Shown here one piece after another: positions 36,432-45,542 of a stretch of DNA of 64,000 nt. Both the position numbers and the translations under genes were made by a program. Position 1 is the stretch's first letter. Every line of letters begins with the position of its first letter. The notes beneath the pieces are model-generated. The model was not told the DNA's origin. It saw only the letters and a list, made by a program, of their open reading frames with translations, and did no database searches. Origin of the DNA: Formosa sediminum. Lineage in GTDB: Bacteria > Bacteroidota > Bacteroidia > Flavobacteriales > Flavobacteriaceae. The DNA is taken from assembly GCF_007197735.1 (NCBI RefSeq), contig NZ_CP041637.1, positions 930,001 through 994,000 on the forward strand, given 5' to 3'.

Positions 36432-37493
36432 ATGAAAATTTTTCAATGTAGTCACTGTAATTTTCCTGTTTTTTTTGAGAATACAACTTGTGAAAGTTGT
36501 GGTTTTGATTTAGGATATTTAGACGTAGAAAACGAAATTTTAGCCAATACTTCGGATAGTTTAGAATGGATTGTTAAAGACCAGACGTATGTATATTGTA
36601 AGAATCATAATTTTAATGCATGTAACTGGTTAGTACCTAATAATGATACTAATGGTTTTTGCACTTCATGCGATTTAAATAGAACCATACCAGATTTAAA
36701 AGTTCCAGAATATTACGAGCGTTGGCAAATTATGGAAATTGCAAAACATAGATTAATTTATACATTGCAACGTTTAGAGCTTCCTCTAATTAGTAAGTTT
36801 GATAATCCTGAAACAGGTTTGTTTTTTGATTTTCTTTCAGAAGAAGCTGCAAATGCTGGGGAAAATAAAATTATGATGGGTCATGCAAATGGCGTAATTA
36901 CAATCCTTTTGGCAGAAGCAGATTCTGTAACTCGAGAAGAAATGCGTATCTCTTTAAATGAAAAATACAGAACTTTAATTGGACATTTTAGACATGAGGT
37001 TGGACATTATTACTGGGATATAATATTTAAAACGAATAAAACATTTTTATCTGAATACAGAAGTTTATTTGGTGATGAACGATTAAATTATGCAGAAGCT
37101 TTACAAGCCCACTATAAAAATGGGGCACCTAAAGACTGGAAAAATAATTTTATTAGTACCTATGCTTCTTCTCATCCTTGGGAAGATTGGGCCGAAACTT
37201 GGGCTCACTATCTTCATATTTTAGATACTATGGAGACTGCTTATTATTTTGGTCTAGAAGGTAAACCTAACCTAAATAATTCTAGTCATATGCGGGTCTT
37301 TTCAATATATCCTTATAAAGAAGGATTGTCCTTTAAAACAATACTAGATGAGGTTTCTCCTTTGTTCTATGCTGTTAATAGTATAAATAGATCTATGGGA
37401 ATTACAGATGTATATCCATTTGTAATATCAGATAAAGTTAAAGAAAAATTAGAGTTTATTCACGATATAGTTTGTCGCTTTAAAACTCATTAA
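36432..37493 (+). CDS. Zinc-ribbon putative metallopeptidase (DUF2248-like)
   Basis: From the ATG at 36432 the protein has 353 residues. Two N-terminal zinc-ribbon units are visible, CSHC with CESC at about residues 5-22 and CNW with CTSC near 65-82. The main domain has the metalloprotease signature HFRHEVGHYYWD (HExxH) and later SSHPWEDWAETWAHYLHI, supplying the further Glu and His. This fits the Bacteroidota and Proteobacteria family of putative zinc-binding peptidases. A longer frame opens with TTG at 36405 but would add nine residues before the first zinc ribbon. Substrate unknown. Confidence 0.85.
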   Translation: MKIFQCSHCNFPVFFENTTCESCGFDLGYLDVENEILANTSDSLEWIVKDQTYVYCKNHNFNACNWLVPNNDTNGFCTSCDLNRTIPDLKVPEYYERWQIMEIAKHRLIYTLQRLELPLISKFDNPETGLFFDFLSEEAANAGENKIMMGHANGVITILLAEADSVTREEMRISLNEKYRTLIGHFRHEVGHYYWDIIFKTNKTFLSEYRSLFGDERLNYAEALQAHYKNGAPKDWKNNFISTYASSHPWEDWAETWAHYLHILDTMETAYYFGLEGKPNLNNSSHMRVFSIYPYKEGLSFKTILDEVSPLFYAVNSINRSMGITDVYPFVISDKVKEKLEFIHDIVCRFKTH

Positions 37494-37577
37494 TCTCCTT
37501 TAAACTAAGATCTTTTACCTTAATCTCTGCCCAAATTAATTGTAAATATCTAACTCGCAATAAGTGTGTAATGGGTG

Positions 37578-37598
37578 TACGTATAATTAGTATACGTA
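37578..37598. other. Eight-pair inverted repeat upstream of the two-helix membrane protein gene
   Basis: TACGTATA and TATACGTA are separated by ATTAG. It lies in the 270-base gap between the metallopeptidase and the next gene, 168 bases before that gene's ATG. It could be an operator or a hairpin. There is no T-run. Confidence 0.4.
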
Positions 37599-37765
37599 AA
37601 ATGTTAGAGTGTGTAATAATTATACAATGTTGTAAAATTAAATAACATATAAGTTGTTGGTAAACAATGTGTTGTACTTGTTGGCATATGTATTGATAAT
37701 TATTTAACAATTCCAGTAATAAAACAGGAATGTTAATTACAAAATAATTTAGCATAACAATACTT

Positions 37766-38434
37766 ATGAGAACGGCAACATTAAAATCAAACCAATTTAA
37801 TATTTCAGAGGCTATCTTTAGCGACTTTGAAAGTTTAAATCAGTCTGTTTTTAATAATGAGAAATTGGTACCTAAGTGTATGAATACTAGTAGTAAACTA
37901 GTTTTAGTTGTAGCTTTTATTTTATTAGTCAGTACAGTGATAGGGTTATTTGCCTTTCAACAATTATTGAAAGATATATATTTAAACCCAATATATTACC
38001 CATTAAATTATGGTCTATACATTATAGCTTCTGGATGGTTTGTTTTTAATGGTGGAATATCTCTTTATAAATTACACTTGTATTTAAAATTTAAGCCTTT
38101 AAATTCTTTAAAAGACATTTGTACACCAATAGGCAATGTATCCATTATTAAAAAAATTAATACTACAAATACTTTTATCTTTAATAGCATTAAAGAATAT
38201 TTAAAACCCGTATTTGTTATTAATAAAACGCAACAAAATAGTATTGCACTCTTAGCAGATAAATATTCTATAGGTGTATTAGAAAACCATTATAATCTTT
38301 CTTTTAAACACATTAAAAATAACATACATACTATTAACACCACTACACATCACATCTTTGAAAAAGCATGGAAACGTTTAGATGAAGTTACTAACTCATT
38401 ATTAAAAAATCAGAATCTAGATTATTCTACTTAA
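37766..38434 (+). CDS. Uncharacterised two-helix membrane protein
   Basis: I do not recognise this 222-residue protein. It has two strong membrane segments at about 47-67 (LVLVVAFILLVSTVIGLFAF) and 78-98 (YPLNYGLYIIASGWFVFNGG), and a C-terminal soluble part rich in Asn, Lys, Ile and Thr with a run of paired Thr/His residues (NTTTHHIF). The N-terminal 45 residues are polar. It stands alone between the metallopeptidase and a terminator at 38487-38525. Codon use resembles the neighbours, and the long uninterrupted frame supports a real gene. Confidence 0.6.
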   Translation: MRTATLKSNQFNISEAIFSDFESLNQSVFNNEKLVPKCMNTSSKLVLVVAFILLVSTVIGLFAFQQLLKDIYLNPIYYPLNYGLYIIASGWFVFNGGISLYKLHLYLKFKPLNSLKDICTPIGNVSIIKKINTTNTFIFNSIKEYLKPVFVINKTQQNSIALLADKYSIGVLENHYNLSFKHIKNNIHTINTTTHHIFEKAWKRLDEVTNSLLKNQNLDYST

Positions 38435-38876
38435 CTAGTTATAACACATAAACAAAGTCAATTAATTATTAGCAAACAATTGTATTAAAGCCTTCAAGAG
38501 TATAAATTCTTGGAGGTTTTTTTATTACCAATAGTTTTTTAAGCATGCATTACATAAAAATTTACTTAAACCTTTAAGTAAATTGTATATGTATATGTAA
38601 TGTATATATTTTAGTATTGTAATATGCTTATTTTGTTGGTGTTTCAATCGTTTTTTTTCTCTAAAAGTACTGTTTAACTATTCTGCTAGTGCTGTGCTTA
38701 TCTGTGGCTTATTTTAAATATAATTTAATAATTGTTTGTAAAATTCATAATTTCACATATAAATGAATGTGTTGTTTGATTATTAATAAAAATCGAGTTT
38801 TAGAATAACTCATGGCATGCATTCATTTAAAGGGTTATAAAAAAAGTTACTCAATTAATAATATTGTTTATATAAA
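38435..38876. other. Non-coding gap upstream of xylB
   Basis: About 440 bases, starting with the terminator at 38487-38525. The rest is AT-rich. Two copies of GCATGCATT occur (about 38543 and 38815) and a GAGTT/AACTC inverted repeat is at 38795-38811. Any of these could be an operator for the LacI regulator at 43276-44301, but no classical CG-centred LacI palindrome stands out. Confidence 0.5.
38487..38525 (+). terminator. Terminator after the two-helix membrane protein gene
   Basis: CCTTCAAGA pairs with TCTTGGAGG with one G-U wobble, around an eight-base loop, followed by a run of seven T. It lies about 55 bases after the stop. Confidence 0.8.
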
Positions 38877-40361
38877 ATGTATCACTTAGGAATAGATTTA
38901 GGTAGTTCTTCGGTTAAAGTGGCTTTAGTTAATGCCGTTAACGGAAAACAAATTAAAATACTTCACGAGCCGCAAAACGAAATGGAGATTGTTGCAGTTA
39001 ATCCAGATTGGGCAGAACAAGATCCTAACATGTGGTGGCTACATACTTGTAATGCTATAAGACGTATTATTAAAGAATCAGCTATTGATGCATCTAAAAT
39101 TAAAAATATTGGTATATCGTATCAAATGCATGGATTAGTTATAGTAGATGCCGCAGGACATCCGTTGTGTAATTCCATTATTTGGTGTGATAGCCGAGCT
39201 GTAGAGATTGGAAAAAAAGCATTAAAAGATTTAGGTGAGGACATGTGTAGTAAACATATGTTAAATGCTCCAGGAAACTTTACCGCTTCTAAATTAAAAT
39301 GGGTGATTGATAATGAACCTAACATTTATAAAGACACATATAAATTTATGTTGCCAGGCGATTATATAGCTTTTAAACTCACTGGTAATTTGGTTACAAC
39401 AAAAAATGGTTTGTCCGAAGGTGTTTTGTGGGATTATAAACAGGATAATGTTGCTGTAGATTTGTTAAATTATTACGGTATAGATAAAGCTTTAGTGCCG
39501 AATATTGTAGAGAATTTTAAAAATCAAGGAGAAGTCAATTTGCAAGCTGCTCAAGACACTGGGCTTCCTTTAGGAGCTCAAGTTACTTATCGTTCCGGAG
39601 ATCAGCCAAATAATGCCTTGTCTCTTAATATCTTTAATCCAGGAGAAGTTGCTGCAACAGGAGGAACATCTGGGGTAGTGTATGCGGTGTCTAATAATTT
39701 AAAGCCACAAGAAATTTCAAAAGTTAATCATTTTGCACACGTAAACTATACTGTAACTAAGCCTGTTATAGGAACACTCTTAAATATTAATGGAGCAGGA
39801 ATTCAGTACCGTTGGTTGCGCAATAATTGTGGGAATGATTCTTATGAAGTAATGAATGACAAAGCCTCAAAAATAGATGTAGGTGCTAATGGAGTTGTTG
39901 TTATTCCTTTTGGAAATGGTGCAGAGCGTATGTTAGATAATAAAAATATAGGTACACATATTTTAAACCTAAACTTAAATCTACATAATAACGCACATTT
40001 ATATCGCGCTGCTTTAGAAGGTATCGCATTTTCATTTGTGTACGGTGTAGAAATTCTTAAAAGAGATCTCGGAGAGATTAAAGTGATTCGTGCTGGAAAT
40101 GATAATCTGTTTAGATCTGAAATTTTTTCGAATACGGTGGCTACATTAATAGATCACGATATAGAGATTTATAATACTACTGGCGCTGTTGGAGCGGCTA
40201 GAGCTGCGGGTCTTACCGATGGCGACTTTAAAACGTTTGGAGAACATATTACTAAAAATGATCATGTAATGACTTATAAACCTATGCAAAATAAAACGGA
40301 ATATATGGCCGCATATGCAGCGTGGAAGAAAGAATTAGAAATAATATTAAAACATAGATAA
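38877..40361 (+). CDS. xylB: Xylulokinase
   Basis: It phosphorylates D-xylulose made by XylA. The 494-residue FGGY-family protein opens with [17 protein letters not shown], has ISYQMHGLV and the substrate-binding [10 protein letters not shown] near residue 103, [13 protein letters not shown] with the catalytic Asp near 242, and the C-terminal [17 protein letters not shown] and [10 protein letters not shown] segment. xylA begins two bases after the stop. The order xylB-xylA-porter is an operon-like set for xylose use. Confidence 0.95.
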   Translation: MYHLGIDLGSSSVKVALVNAVNGKQIKILHEPQNEMEIVAVNPDWAEQDPNMWWLHTCNAIRRIIKESAIDASKIKNIGISYQMHGLVIVDAAGHPLCNSIIWCDSRAVEIGKKALKDLGEDMCSKHMLNAPGNFTASKLKWVIDNEPNIYKDTYKFMLPGDYIAFKLTGNLVTTKNGLSEGVLWDYKQDNVAVDLLNYYGIDKALVPNIVENFKNQGEVNLQAAQDTGLPLGAQVTYRSGDQPNNALSLNIFNPGEVAATGGTSGVVYAVSNNLKPQEISKVNHFAHVNYTVTKPVIGTLLNINGAGIQYRWLRNNCGNDSYEVMNDKASKIDVGANGVVVIPFGNGAERMLDNKNIGTHILNLNLNLHNNAHLYRAALEGIAFSFVYGVEILKRDLGEIKVIRAGNDNLFRSEIFSNTVATLIDHDIEIYNTTGAVGAARAAGLTDGDFKTFGEHITKNDHVMTYKPMQNKTEYMAAYAAWKKELEIILKHR

Positions 40362-40363
40362 AT

Positions 40364-41689
40364 ATGGCAACATTAGGAGATAAAGAATACTACAAAGGTA
40401 TTGGAGATATAAAGTTTGAAGGAAAGGAGTCTGATAATCCTTTAGCATTTAAATATTACAATCCAGAACAAATTGTTGCAGGAAAAACCATGCGCGAGCA
40501 TTTTAAATTTGCAATTGCATACTGGCATACTTTCTGCGGAACTGGTGGAGATCCTTTTGGACCAGGAACATTAAATTTTCCTTGGGATAAACCTACAGAT
40601 GCTATAGCAGCAGCTAAAGAAAAAGCAGATGCAGCCTTCGAATTTATTACAAAAATGGGCTTTGATTATTACTGTTTTCATGATGTAGATTTAGTAAGAG
40701 AAGGCGCGTCTTTTAGCGAATTAGAAAGTAGACTGGCAACTATTACTGAATACTTAAAAGAAAAACAAACCGCTTCTGGGGTAAAACTACTTTGGGGAAC
40801 TGCAAATTGTTTTTCTAATCCAAGATACATGAATGGGGCTTCTACTAACCCAGATTTTAATGTCTTGGCAAGAGCTGGCGGACAAATAAAATTAGCCATG
40901 GATGCTACAATTGCTCTAAATGGAGAAAATTACGTGTTCTGGGGCGGGCGAGAAGGCTATATGAGCTTATTAAACACCGATATGGGACGTGAGTTAGACC
41001 ATATGGGTAAATTTTTGGGCATGGCCAGAGATTATGCAAGGTCACAAGGGTTTAAAGGCAATTTTTTAATTGAACCTAAACCTATGGAACCTATGAAACA
41101 TCAGTATGATTTTGATACCGCTACAGCTATAGGTTTTTTAAAAAATTATGGCTTAGATAAGGATTTTAAAATTAATATTGAAGTAAATCATGCGACTTTA
41201 GCACAACACACGTTCCAGCATGAAATAGCTACGGCGGCTAATGCAGGCATGTTAGGGAGTTTAGATGCCAACCGTGGAGATTACCAAAATGGATGGGATA
41301 CAGATCAATTTCCAAATAATATTCAAGAAACTACAGAAGCTATGTTAGTTTTTTTAAAAGCAGGTGGCCTACAAGGCGGAGGTATCAATTTCGATGCTAA
41401 AATTAGAAGAAATTCAACAGATTTAGAAGATGTATTCCATGCACATATTGGAGGCGCAGATACCTTTGCAAGAGCGTTACTTACTGCCGATAAAATTATT
41501 TCATCTTCAGCTTACGAAAAATTAAGAACTGAGCGCTACAGTTCATTCGATTCTGGTAAAGGAAAAGATTTTGAAAATGGAAAACTCAATTTTGAAGATT
41601 TATATAAAATCGCTCAAGAAAATGGAGAACTACAATTACAAAGCGGAAAACAAGAGCTGTTTGAGAATATAATTAACCAATATATTTAA
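40364..41689 (+). CDS. xylA: Xylose isomerase
   Basis: It converts D-xylose to D-xylulose using two divalent metals. The 441-residue length is that of class II enzymes. Conserved features include [18 protein letters not shown] near residue 47, the catalytic YYCFHDVDL near 103, [20 protein letters not shown] near 191, [17 protein letters not shown] near 233, IEVNHATLA near 268 and SLDANRGD near 297. A terminator-like hairpin follows. Confidence 0.97.
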   Translation: MATLGDKEYYKGIGDIKFEGKESDNPLAFKYYNPEQIVAGKTMREHFKFAIAYWHTFCGTGGDPFGPGTLNFPWDKPTDAIAAAKEKADAAFEFITKMGFDYYCFHDVDLVREGASFSELESRLATITEYLKEKQTASGVKLLWGTANCFSNPRYMNGASTNPDFNVLARAGGQIKLAMDATIALNGENYVFWGGREGYMSLLNTDMGRELDHMGKFLGMARDYARSQGFKGNFLIEPKPMEPMKHQYDFDTATAIGFLKNYGLDKDFKINIEVNHATLAQHTFQHEIATAANAGMLGSLDANRGDYQNGWDTDQFPNNIQETTEAMLVFLKAGGLQGGGINFDAKIRRNSTDLEDVFHAHIGGADTFARALLTADKIISSSAYEKLRTERYSSFDSGKGKDFENGKLNFEDLYKIAQENGELQLQSGKQELFENIINQYI

Positions 41690-41718
41690 TAAATTAGTTA
41701 AAAGTTCAAAATTAACCC

Positions 41719-41759
41719 AACTGTATCGTTAATTAACCAGGTTACGGTACAGTTTTTTT
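41719..41759 (+). terminator. Terminator or attenuator between xylA and the sugar porter gene
   Basis: AACTGTATCGT (41719-41729) pairs with ACGGTACAGTT (41744-41754) with one wobble, followed by seven T. It sits inside the xyl set, about 30 bases after xylA and 52 bases before the porter ATG, so it would lower or separate transport gene expression. Confidence 0.68.
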
Positions 41760-41810
41760 GCAACTTATAACTTTTGTTTTTCAGTATTAATTTAACAAAC
41801 AAACTATAAC

Positions 41811-43235
41811 ATGACGTCAACTTCTCATAATTCTGCCTTTTTATGGCGCTTAACTTTAGTAGCCACTTTAGGAGGTTTACTTTTTGGTTACGATACAGCA
41901 GTAATATCGGGTACTGTAAGTTCTTTAGAACAGTTTTTTGTATTACCCTTTGGCCTGCCTGAAATGGCATCTAATGCGCGTTTAGGGTTTTTAGTCTCTA
42001 GTGCCTTAATTGGGTGCATATTAGGAGGTGTTTCCGGTGGATATATTAGTCGGAAATTAGGACGAAAAAACGGCTTGATTTTAGCGGCAGTCTTATTTTT
42101 AATTTCGGCTATAGGTTCGTCTGCTCCAGAGTTGTTTATAAAGCCAATAGGAGAAGGCGATCATACATTTATGTACTTCTTTATAGTATATCGTATTATT
42201 GGTGGTGTAGGAGTTGGTTTAGCATCTATGCTATCGCCGCTCTATATTGCCGAAATTGCGCCTGCCGAAAATCGTGGGCGTCTAGTCTCTATGAATCAGT
42301 TTGCCATTGTATTAGGGATGTTAATTGTTTATTTTGTTAATTATTATATCTCTAGTTTAGGGAATGATGAATGGTTAAGTGCTATAGGTTGGCGTTGGAT
42401 GTTTGCTTCAGAAATTATTCCTGCCAGTTTATTTTTATTTTTCTTACTCTTTGTACCAGATACACCAAGATCTTTAGTTTTAAAATCAAAACCTGCTCAA
42501 GCATTAAGCGTTTTGGTGCGGGTAAACGGAGAGACTCAAGCTAAAGTTATTTTGGCTGAGATTAAAAATACGGTAACAGCAAATTCTGGTAAACTCTTTT
42601 CTTATGGTGTACCAATAATAATATTTGGAATTTTATTATCAGTTTTTCAGCAATTTGTAGGTATTAATGTCGTCTTATATTATGCGCCTGAAATTTTTAA
42701 AAGTATGGGATCTGGTACAGATACGGCATTATTACAAACCATTATTGTGGGAGCAATAAATTTATTATTCACCGTTTTGGCAATGCAAACTGTAGATAAA
42801 TTTGGTAGAAAACCTTTAATGATAATTGGAGCATTAGCAATGGCTATAGCTATGTTTGCTTTAGGAACCTCGTTTTTTATGCATTCCTTAGGGCTCTTTT
42901 CTTTAATTTGTATGTTAGTTTATGTTGCAGGATTTGCTATGAGTTGGGGACCAGTAACTTGGGTGCTTTTATCAGAAATTTTTCCAAATAATATTAGAGG
43001 AAAAGCCTTGGCTATTGCGGTAGCTTGTCAATGGATTGCAAATTATTTAGTGTCATGGACATTCCCAATGCTAGATAAAAACAGCTATTTAATAGAGCAG
43101 TTTAATCATGGATTTGCATATTGGATTTATGGTTTAATGGGAGTTTTGGCTGCTATTTTTGTATGGAAATTTATCCCAGAAACTAAAGGAAAAACCTTAG
43201 AAGATATGAATGATTTATGGTCTAAAAAAGAATAG
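41811..43235 (+). CDS. xylE: MFS sugar porter, probably D-xylose/proton symporter
   Basis: The 474-residue protein has 12 membrane helices and the sugar-porter signatures GGLLFGYDTAVISGT near residue 18, SRKLGRKNGL (the R-x-G-R-R-type loop) near 76, PDTPRSLVLK (PESPR) near 216, QQFVGINVVLYYAP near 278, and PETKGKTLEDM at the end. Specificity for xylose is inferred from the preceding xylBA genes. It converges with the LacI gene with only 40 bases between the stops. Confidence 0.85.
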   Translation: MTSTSHNSAFLWRLTLVATLGGLLFGYDTAVISGTVSSLEQFFVLPFGLPEMASNARLGFLVSSALIGCILGGVSGGYISRKLGRKNGLILAAVLFLISAIGSSAPELFIKPIGEGDHTFMYFFIVYRIIGGVGVGLASMLSPLYIAEIAPAENRGRLVSMNQFAIVLGMLIVYFVNYYISSLGNDEWLSAIGWRWMFASEIIPASLFLFFLLFVPDTPRSLVLKSKPAQALSVLVRVNGETQAKVILAEIKNTVTANSGKLFSYGVPIIIFGILLSVFQQFVGINVVLYYAPEIFKSMGSGTDTALLQTIIVGAINLLFTVLAMQTVDKFGRKPLMIIGALAMAIAMFALGTSFFMHSLGLFSLICMLVYVAGFAMSWGPVTWVLLSEIFPNNIRGKALAIAVACQWIANYLVSWTFPMLDKNSYLIEQFNHGFAYWIYGLMGVLAAIFVWKFIPETKGKTLEDMNDLWSKKE

Positions 43236-43262
43236 AATAAGCATTTTAAAGTTTAAAACACT

Positions 43263-43303
43263 AAGCACAAAACGACTAGTTATATACTAATGGTTTTGTG
43301 CTT
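43263..43303. terminator. Hairpin between converging xylE and LacI genes
   Basis: AAGCACAAAAC (43263-43273) and GTTTTGTGCTT (43293-43303) form a perfect 11-pair stem with a 19-base loop. It overlaps the last codons of the LacI gene. No long T-run follows on either strand, so it is a weaker candidate for a shared terminator. Confidence 0.4.
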
Positions 43304-44301
43304 TGTCGTTCTATTAAATTGGTTTTTATAGTTTTAGTTTCAAACACATTGGTTGGGTCTTCAATTTTTGAAATTAAAATCTCAGCAGCTGTTCTTCCCA
43401 TAAAAACACTATGTTGGTTTATACAGGTAATAGGAGGATTTGTGTATTTAAAAAAATCACTGTTTGTAAAACTTATAATAGAGATGTCCTCTGGAATTTT
43501 ATATCCTCTTGCTTGAGCAATAACCATAGATTCTACTGCAGAAAACTCTTCTAAACCAATAATAGCATCAACTTTTTGGTAATCAAGCATTGTTTTTATT
43601 TCGGTTTCAAAATCGTATCCTGGCTTTATTAAATTTATTATTTTTCTATTAATGGGAATATTGTGGTTTTCTAATGCTTTTAAATATCCATTTATTCTTA
43701 ATTTAATTATACCAATATTGTTTAAAGTAGAAACGACAGAGATGTGTTTGCAACCAGTTTTTATAAGGTGTTCGGTGGCTTTATAGGCGCAGTTAAAATC
43801 ATCTACAATAACTTTGTCTGTTTCAACTAAATCAGAAACACGGTCAAACATTACTATTGGTCCTGCTTGATCAATAAATTCTTCTAAATGTTTGTAATAT
43901 TGTTTTGCTTCGGTTTCTTCACTTAATGAAATTAGTAAACCATCAATTAATCCATTTTCAAGCATATGAATAGATGTCATTTCTTTATCTAATTTCCCAT
44001 GAGATACAATGGTAATTACATTATAACCTTTGGTGTTAGCAATATGCTCAATACCACTAAATATTTTAACAAAAAACGGATTTAATATAGAAGGCATAAT
44101 CACACCTATGGTTTTTGTTTTTCTTTGTAGTAAGCTTAAAGCAATGCTGTTGGGTCTGTAATTGTTAGTTTTAGCATATTCTTGAATTTTTAATTTCGTA
44201 TTTATGCTAATTTCATGACTATCTTTTAATGCTTTAGAAACAGTTGCTATAGATACATTAAATACAGAAGCAATTTGTTTTAATGTGGTGCGTTTTTTCA
44301 T
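43276..44301 (-). CDS. LacI-family transcriptional regulator, likely of xylose genes
   Basis: A 341-residue regulator with the N-terminal helix-turn-helix TLKQIASVFNVSIATVSKAL and hinge SIALSLLQRKTKTIG, then a periplasmic-binding-protein-like effector domain: VIMPSILNPFFVKIFSGIEH, GLLISLSEETE, VDDFNCAYKATEHLI, and ISFTNSDFFKYTNPPITCI. It is transcribed toward the xyl genes from the other end. Control of xylBAE with a xylose-related effector is inferred only from this adjacency. Confidence 0.9.
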   Translation of the reverse strand: MKKRTTLKQIASVFNVSIATVSKALKDSHEISINTKLKIQEYAKTNNYRPNSIALSLLQRKTKTIGVIMPSILNPFFVKIFSGIEHIANTKGYNVITIVSHGKLDKEMTSIHMLENGLIDGLLISLSEETEAKQYYKHLEEFIDQAGPIVMFDRVSDLVETDKVIVDDFNCAYKATEHLIKTGCKHISVVSTLNNIGIIKLRINGYLKALENHNIPINRKIINLIKPGYDFETEIKTMLDYQKVDAIIGLEEFSAVESMVIAQARGYKIPEDISIISFTNSDFFKYTNPPITCINQHSVFMGRTAAEILISKIEDPTNVFETKTIKTNLIERQSTKPLVYN

Positions 44302-44677
44302 AAATGAAAATATCTATAGTTAAGATTTTTTATTTAAATGATTATAAAATTATAAAAATAGCTAAGATTAATTATACTATAAAGTTGTGAAAATTATTTT
44401 AATATATAATTTATTGTAGTGAATATTAAATGTAATATACTTTTATAGGATTAAAAAGAGTTTTTTTAAATTCATTCTTTTAATTAAAATGCTATACTTG
44501 GGTGTAATTCTTGCGAATTGTGTATTTAATTTGTGAAATTTTGAAAAATAGTTTAATTCAGTAAAATAGCTTAATAAATACTTGTTTAAGTAAATTAAAA
44601 TATGTTAAATTTACCGCCGTTTAGTGATTAGTAGAAATACTAGTGTTTTAACTAATTGTTAGAGATTTATAATTAAT
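44302..44677. other. Non-coding gap between the LacI gene and the PID-CTERM gene
   Basis: About 375 bases, very AT-rich, between two divergent genes. TAAATTTA near 44605, a one-mismatch -7 box, may serve the PID-CTERM gene. I see no further structure. Confidence 0.5.
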
Positions 44678-44881
44678 ATGATGCAGAATAAATACATTTT
44701 CATTTTATTATTTTTTTTTGTTGCAGTAACTACTAGTTTCTCGCAACAATTACCTACTCCAATGGGTGATGGGAGTACTGAAAGAGCTCCAAATCCTCCA
44801 GGGACACCTATAGACGGAGGCTTGTCTTTGCTTATAGCCGCAGGAGCCTTTTATGGCATTAAAAAATCTTTAAAGAGATAA
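44678..44881 (+). CDS. PID-CTERM sorting-domain mini-protein
   Basis: At 67 residues this is a complete small secreted or membrane protein. The signal peptide spans about residues 1-22 (to SFSQQ), a short Pro/Gly-rich spacer follows, then PGTPIDGGLSLLIAAGAFYG and the basic end KKSLKR. The PID motif, short hydrophobic helix and basic tail match the PID-CTERM sorting class known from Bacteroidota. The body between signal and sorting motif is only some 20 residues. Two adjacent ATGs (44678, 44681) open the frame. The stop lies two bases from the end of the converging riboflavin synthase gene. Confidence 0.8.
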   Translation: MMQNKYIFILLFFFVAVTTSFSQQLPTPMGDGSTERAPNPPGTPIDGGLSLLIAAGAFYGIKKSLKR

Positions 44882-44883
44882 GA

Positions 44884-45477
44884 TTATTTAATATCAAATT
44901 CTAATAAGCGTTTTACGTACTTGCCTAAAACATCAAATTCTAAATTTACCGCATCTCCTAATTTAAAATATTTAAAATTAGTATGCTCATATGTAAAAGG
45001 AATAATTGCCACACTAAATTGATTGCGTTTAGAATCTACAACAGTTAAACTTGTACCATTTACAGTAATAGAGCCTTTTTCAATAGTTATATTATTTAAC
45101 GATTTATCGTATTCAAAGGTAAAAAGCCAGCTTCCGTTGGTTTCTTTAATATCTATACATGTAGCTGTTTGATCTACATGGCCCTGAACTATGTGCCCAT
45201 CTAATCGGTCTCCTAACAACATGGCGCGTTCTAGGTTTACTAAATCATCAATTTTTAGTGTGCCTAAATTTGTTTTGTTTAAAGTTTCTTTAATAGCTGT
45301 AACGGTATAAGTGTTGTCGTTTATTTCTACAACAGTTAAACATACGCCGTTATGAGCTACACTCTGATCTATTTTTAATTCAGAAGCTAAATGACTTTCT
45401 ATGGTTACATGAAGATTATCTTGATCTGATTTAAGATTGGCAACACGACCTAAATTTTCTATTATTCCTGTAAACAT
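44884..45477 (-). CDS. ribE: Riboflavin synthase, alpha chain
   Basis: It dismutates two 6,7-dimethyl-8-ribityllumazine to riboflavin. The 197-residue protein has the expected two lumazine-binding barrels: MFTGIIENLGRV at the start with NGVCLTVVEI near 43 and MLLGDRLDGHIVQGHVD near 86, then a second copy with SITVNGTSLTVVD near 140. The C-terminal trimerisation helix is present. No FMN riboswitch is seen upstream. The gene is divergent from pdxA, with 65 bases between starts. Confidence 0.95.
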   Translation of the reverse strand: MFTGIIENLGRVANLKSDQDNLHVTIESHLASELKIDQSVAHNGVCLTVVEINDNTYTVTAIKETLNKTNLGTLKIDDLVNLERAMLLGDRLDGHIVQGHVDQTATCIDIKETNGSWLFTFEYDKSLNNITIEKGSITVNGTSLTVVDSKRNQFSVAIIPFTYEHTNFKYFKLGDAVNLEFDVLGKYVKRLLEFDIK

Positions 45478-45496
45478 ATTAATTCATTTATTTGGT

Positions 45497-45504
45497 TAAA
45501 TTTG
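45497..45504 (+). promoter_or_regulatory. Candidate -7 box for pdxA
   Basis: TAAATTTG matches TAnnTTTG 38 bases before the pdxA ATG, in the short gap shared with divergent ribE. No clear -33 element is seen. Confidence 0.45.
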
Positions 45505-45542
45505 TAATGGTAAAATTACAAACAAAATAGTTATCAAGTTTA

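Noticed and set aside
37480-37755. A 91-codon minus-strand frame between the metallopeptidase and the two-helix protein
   Set aside because: The product is a mix of Ile, Leu, Gln and Tyr typical of translated AT-rich spacer, overlaps the metallopeptidase end, and has no motif or promoter.
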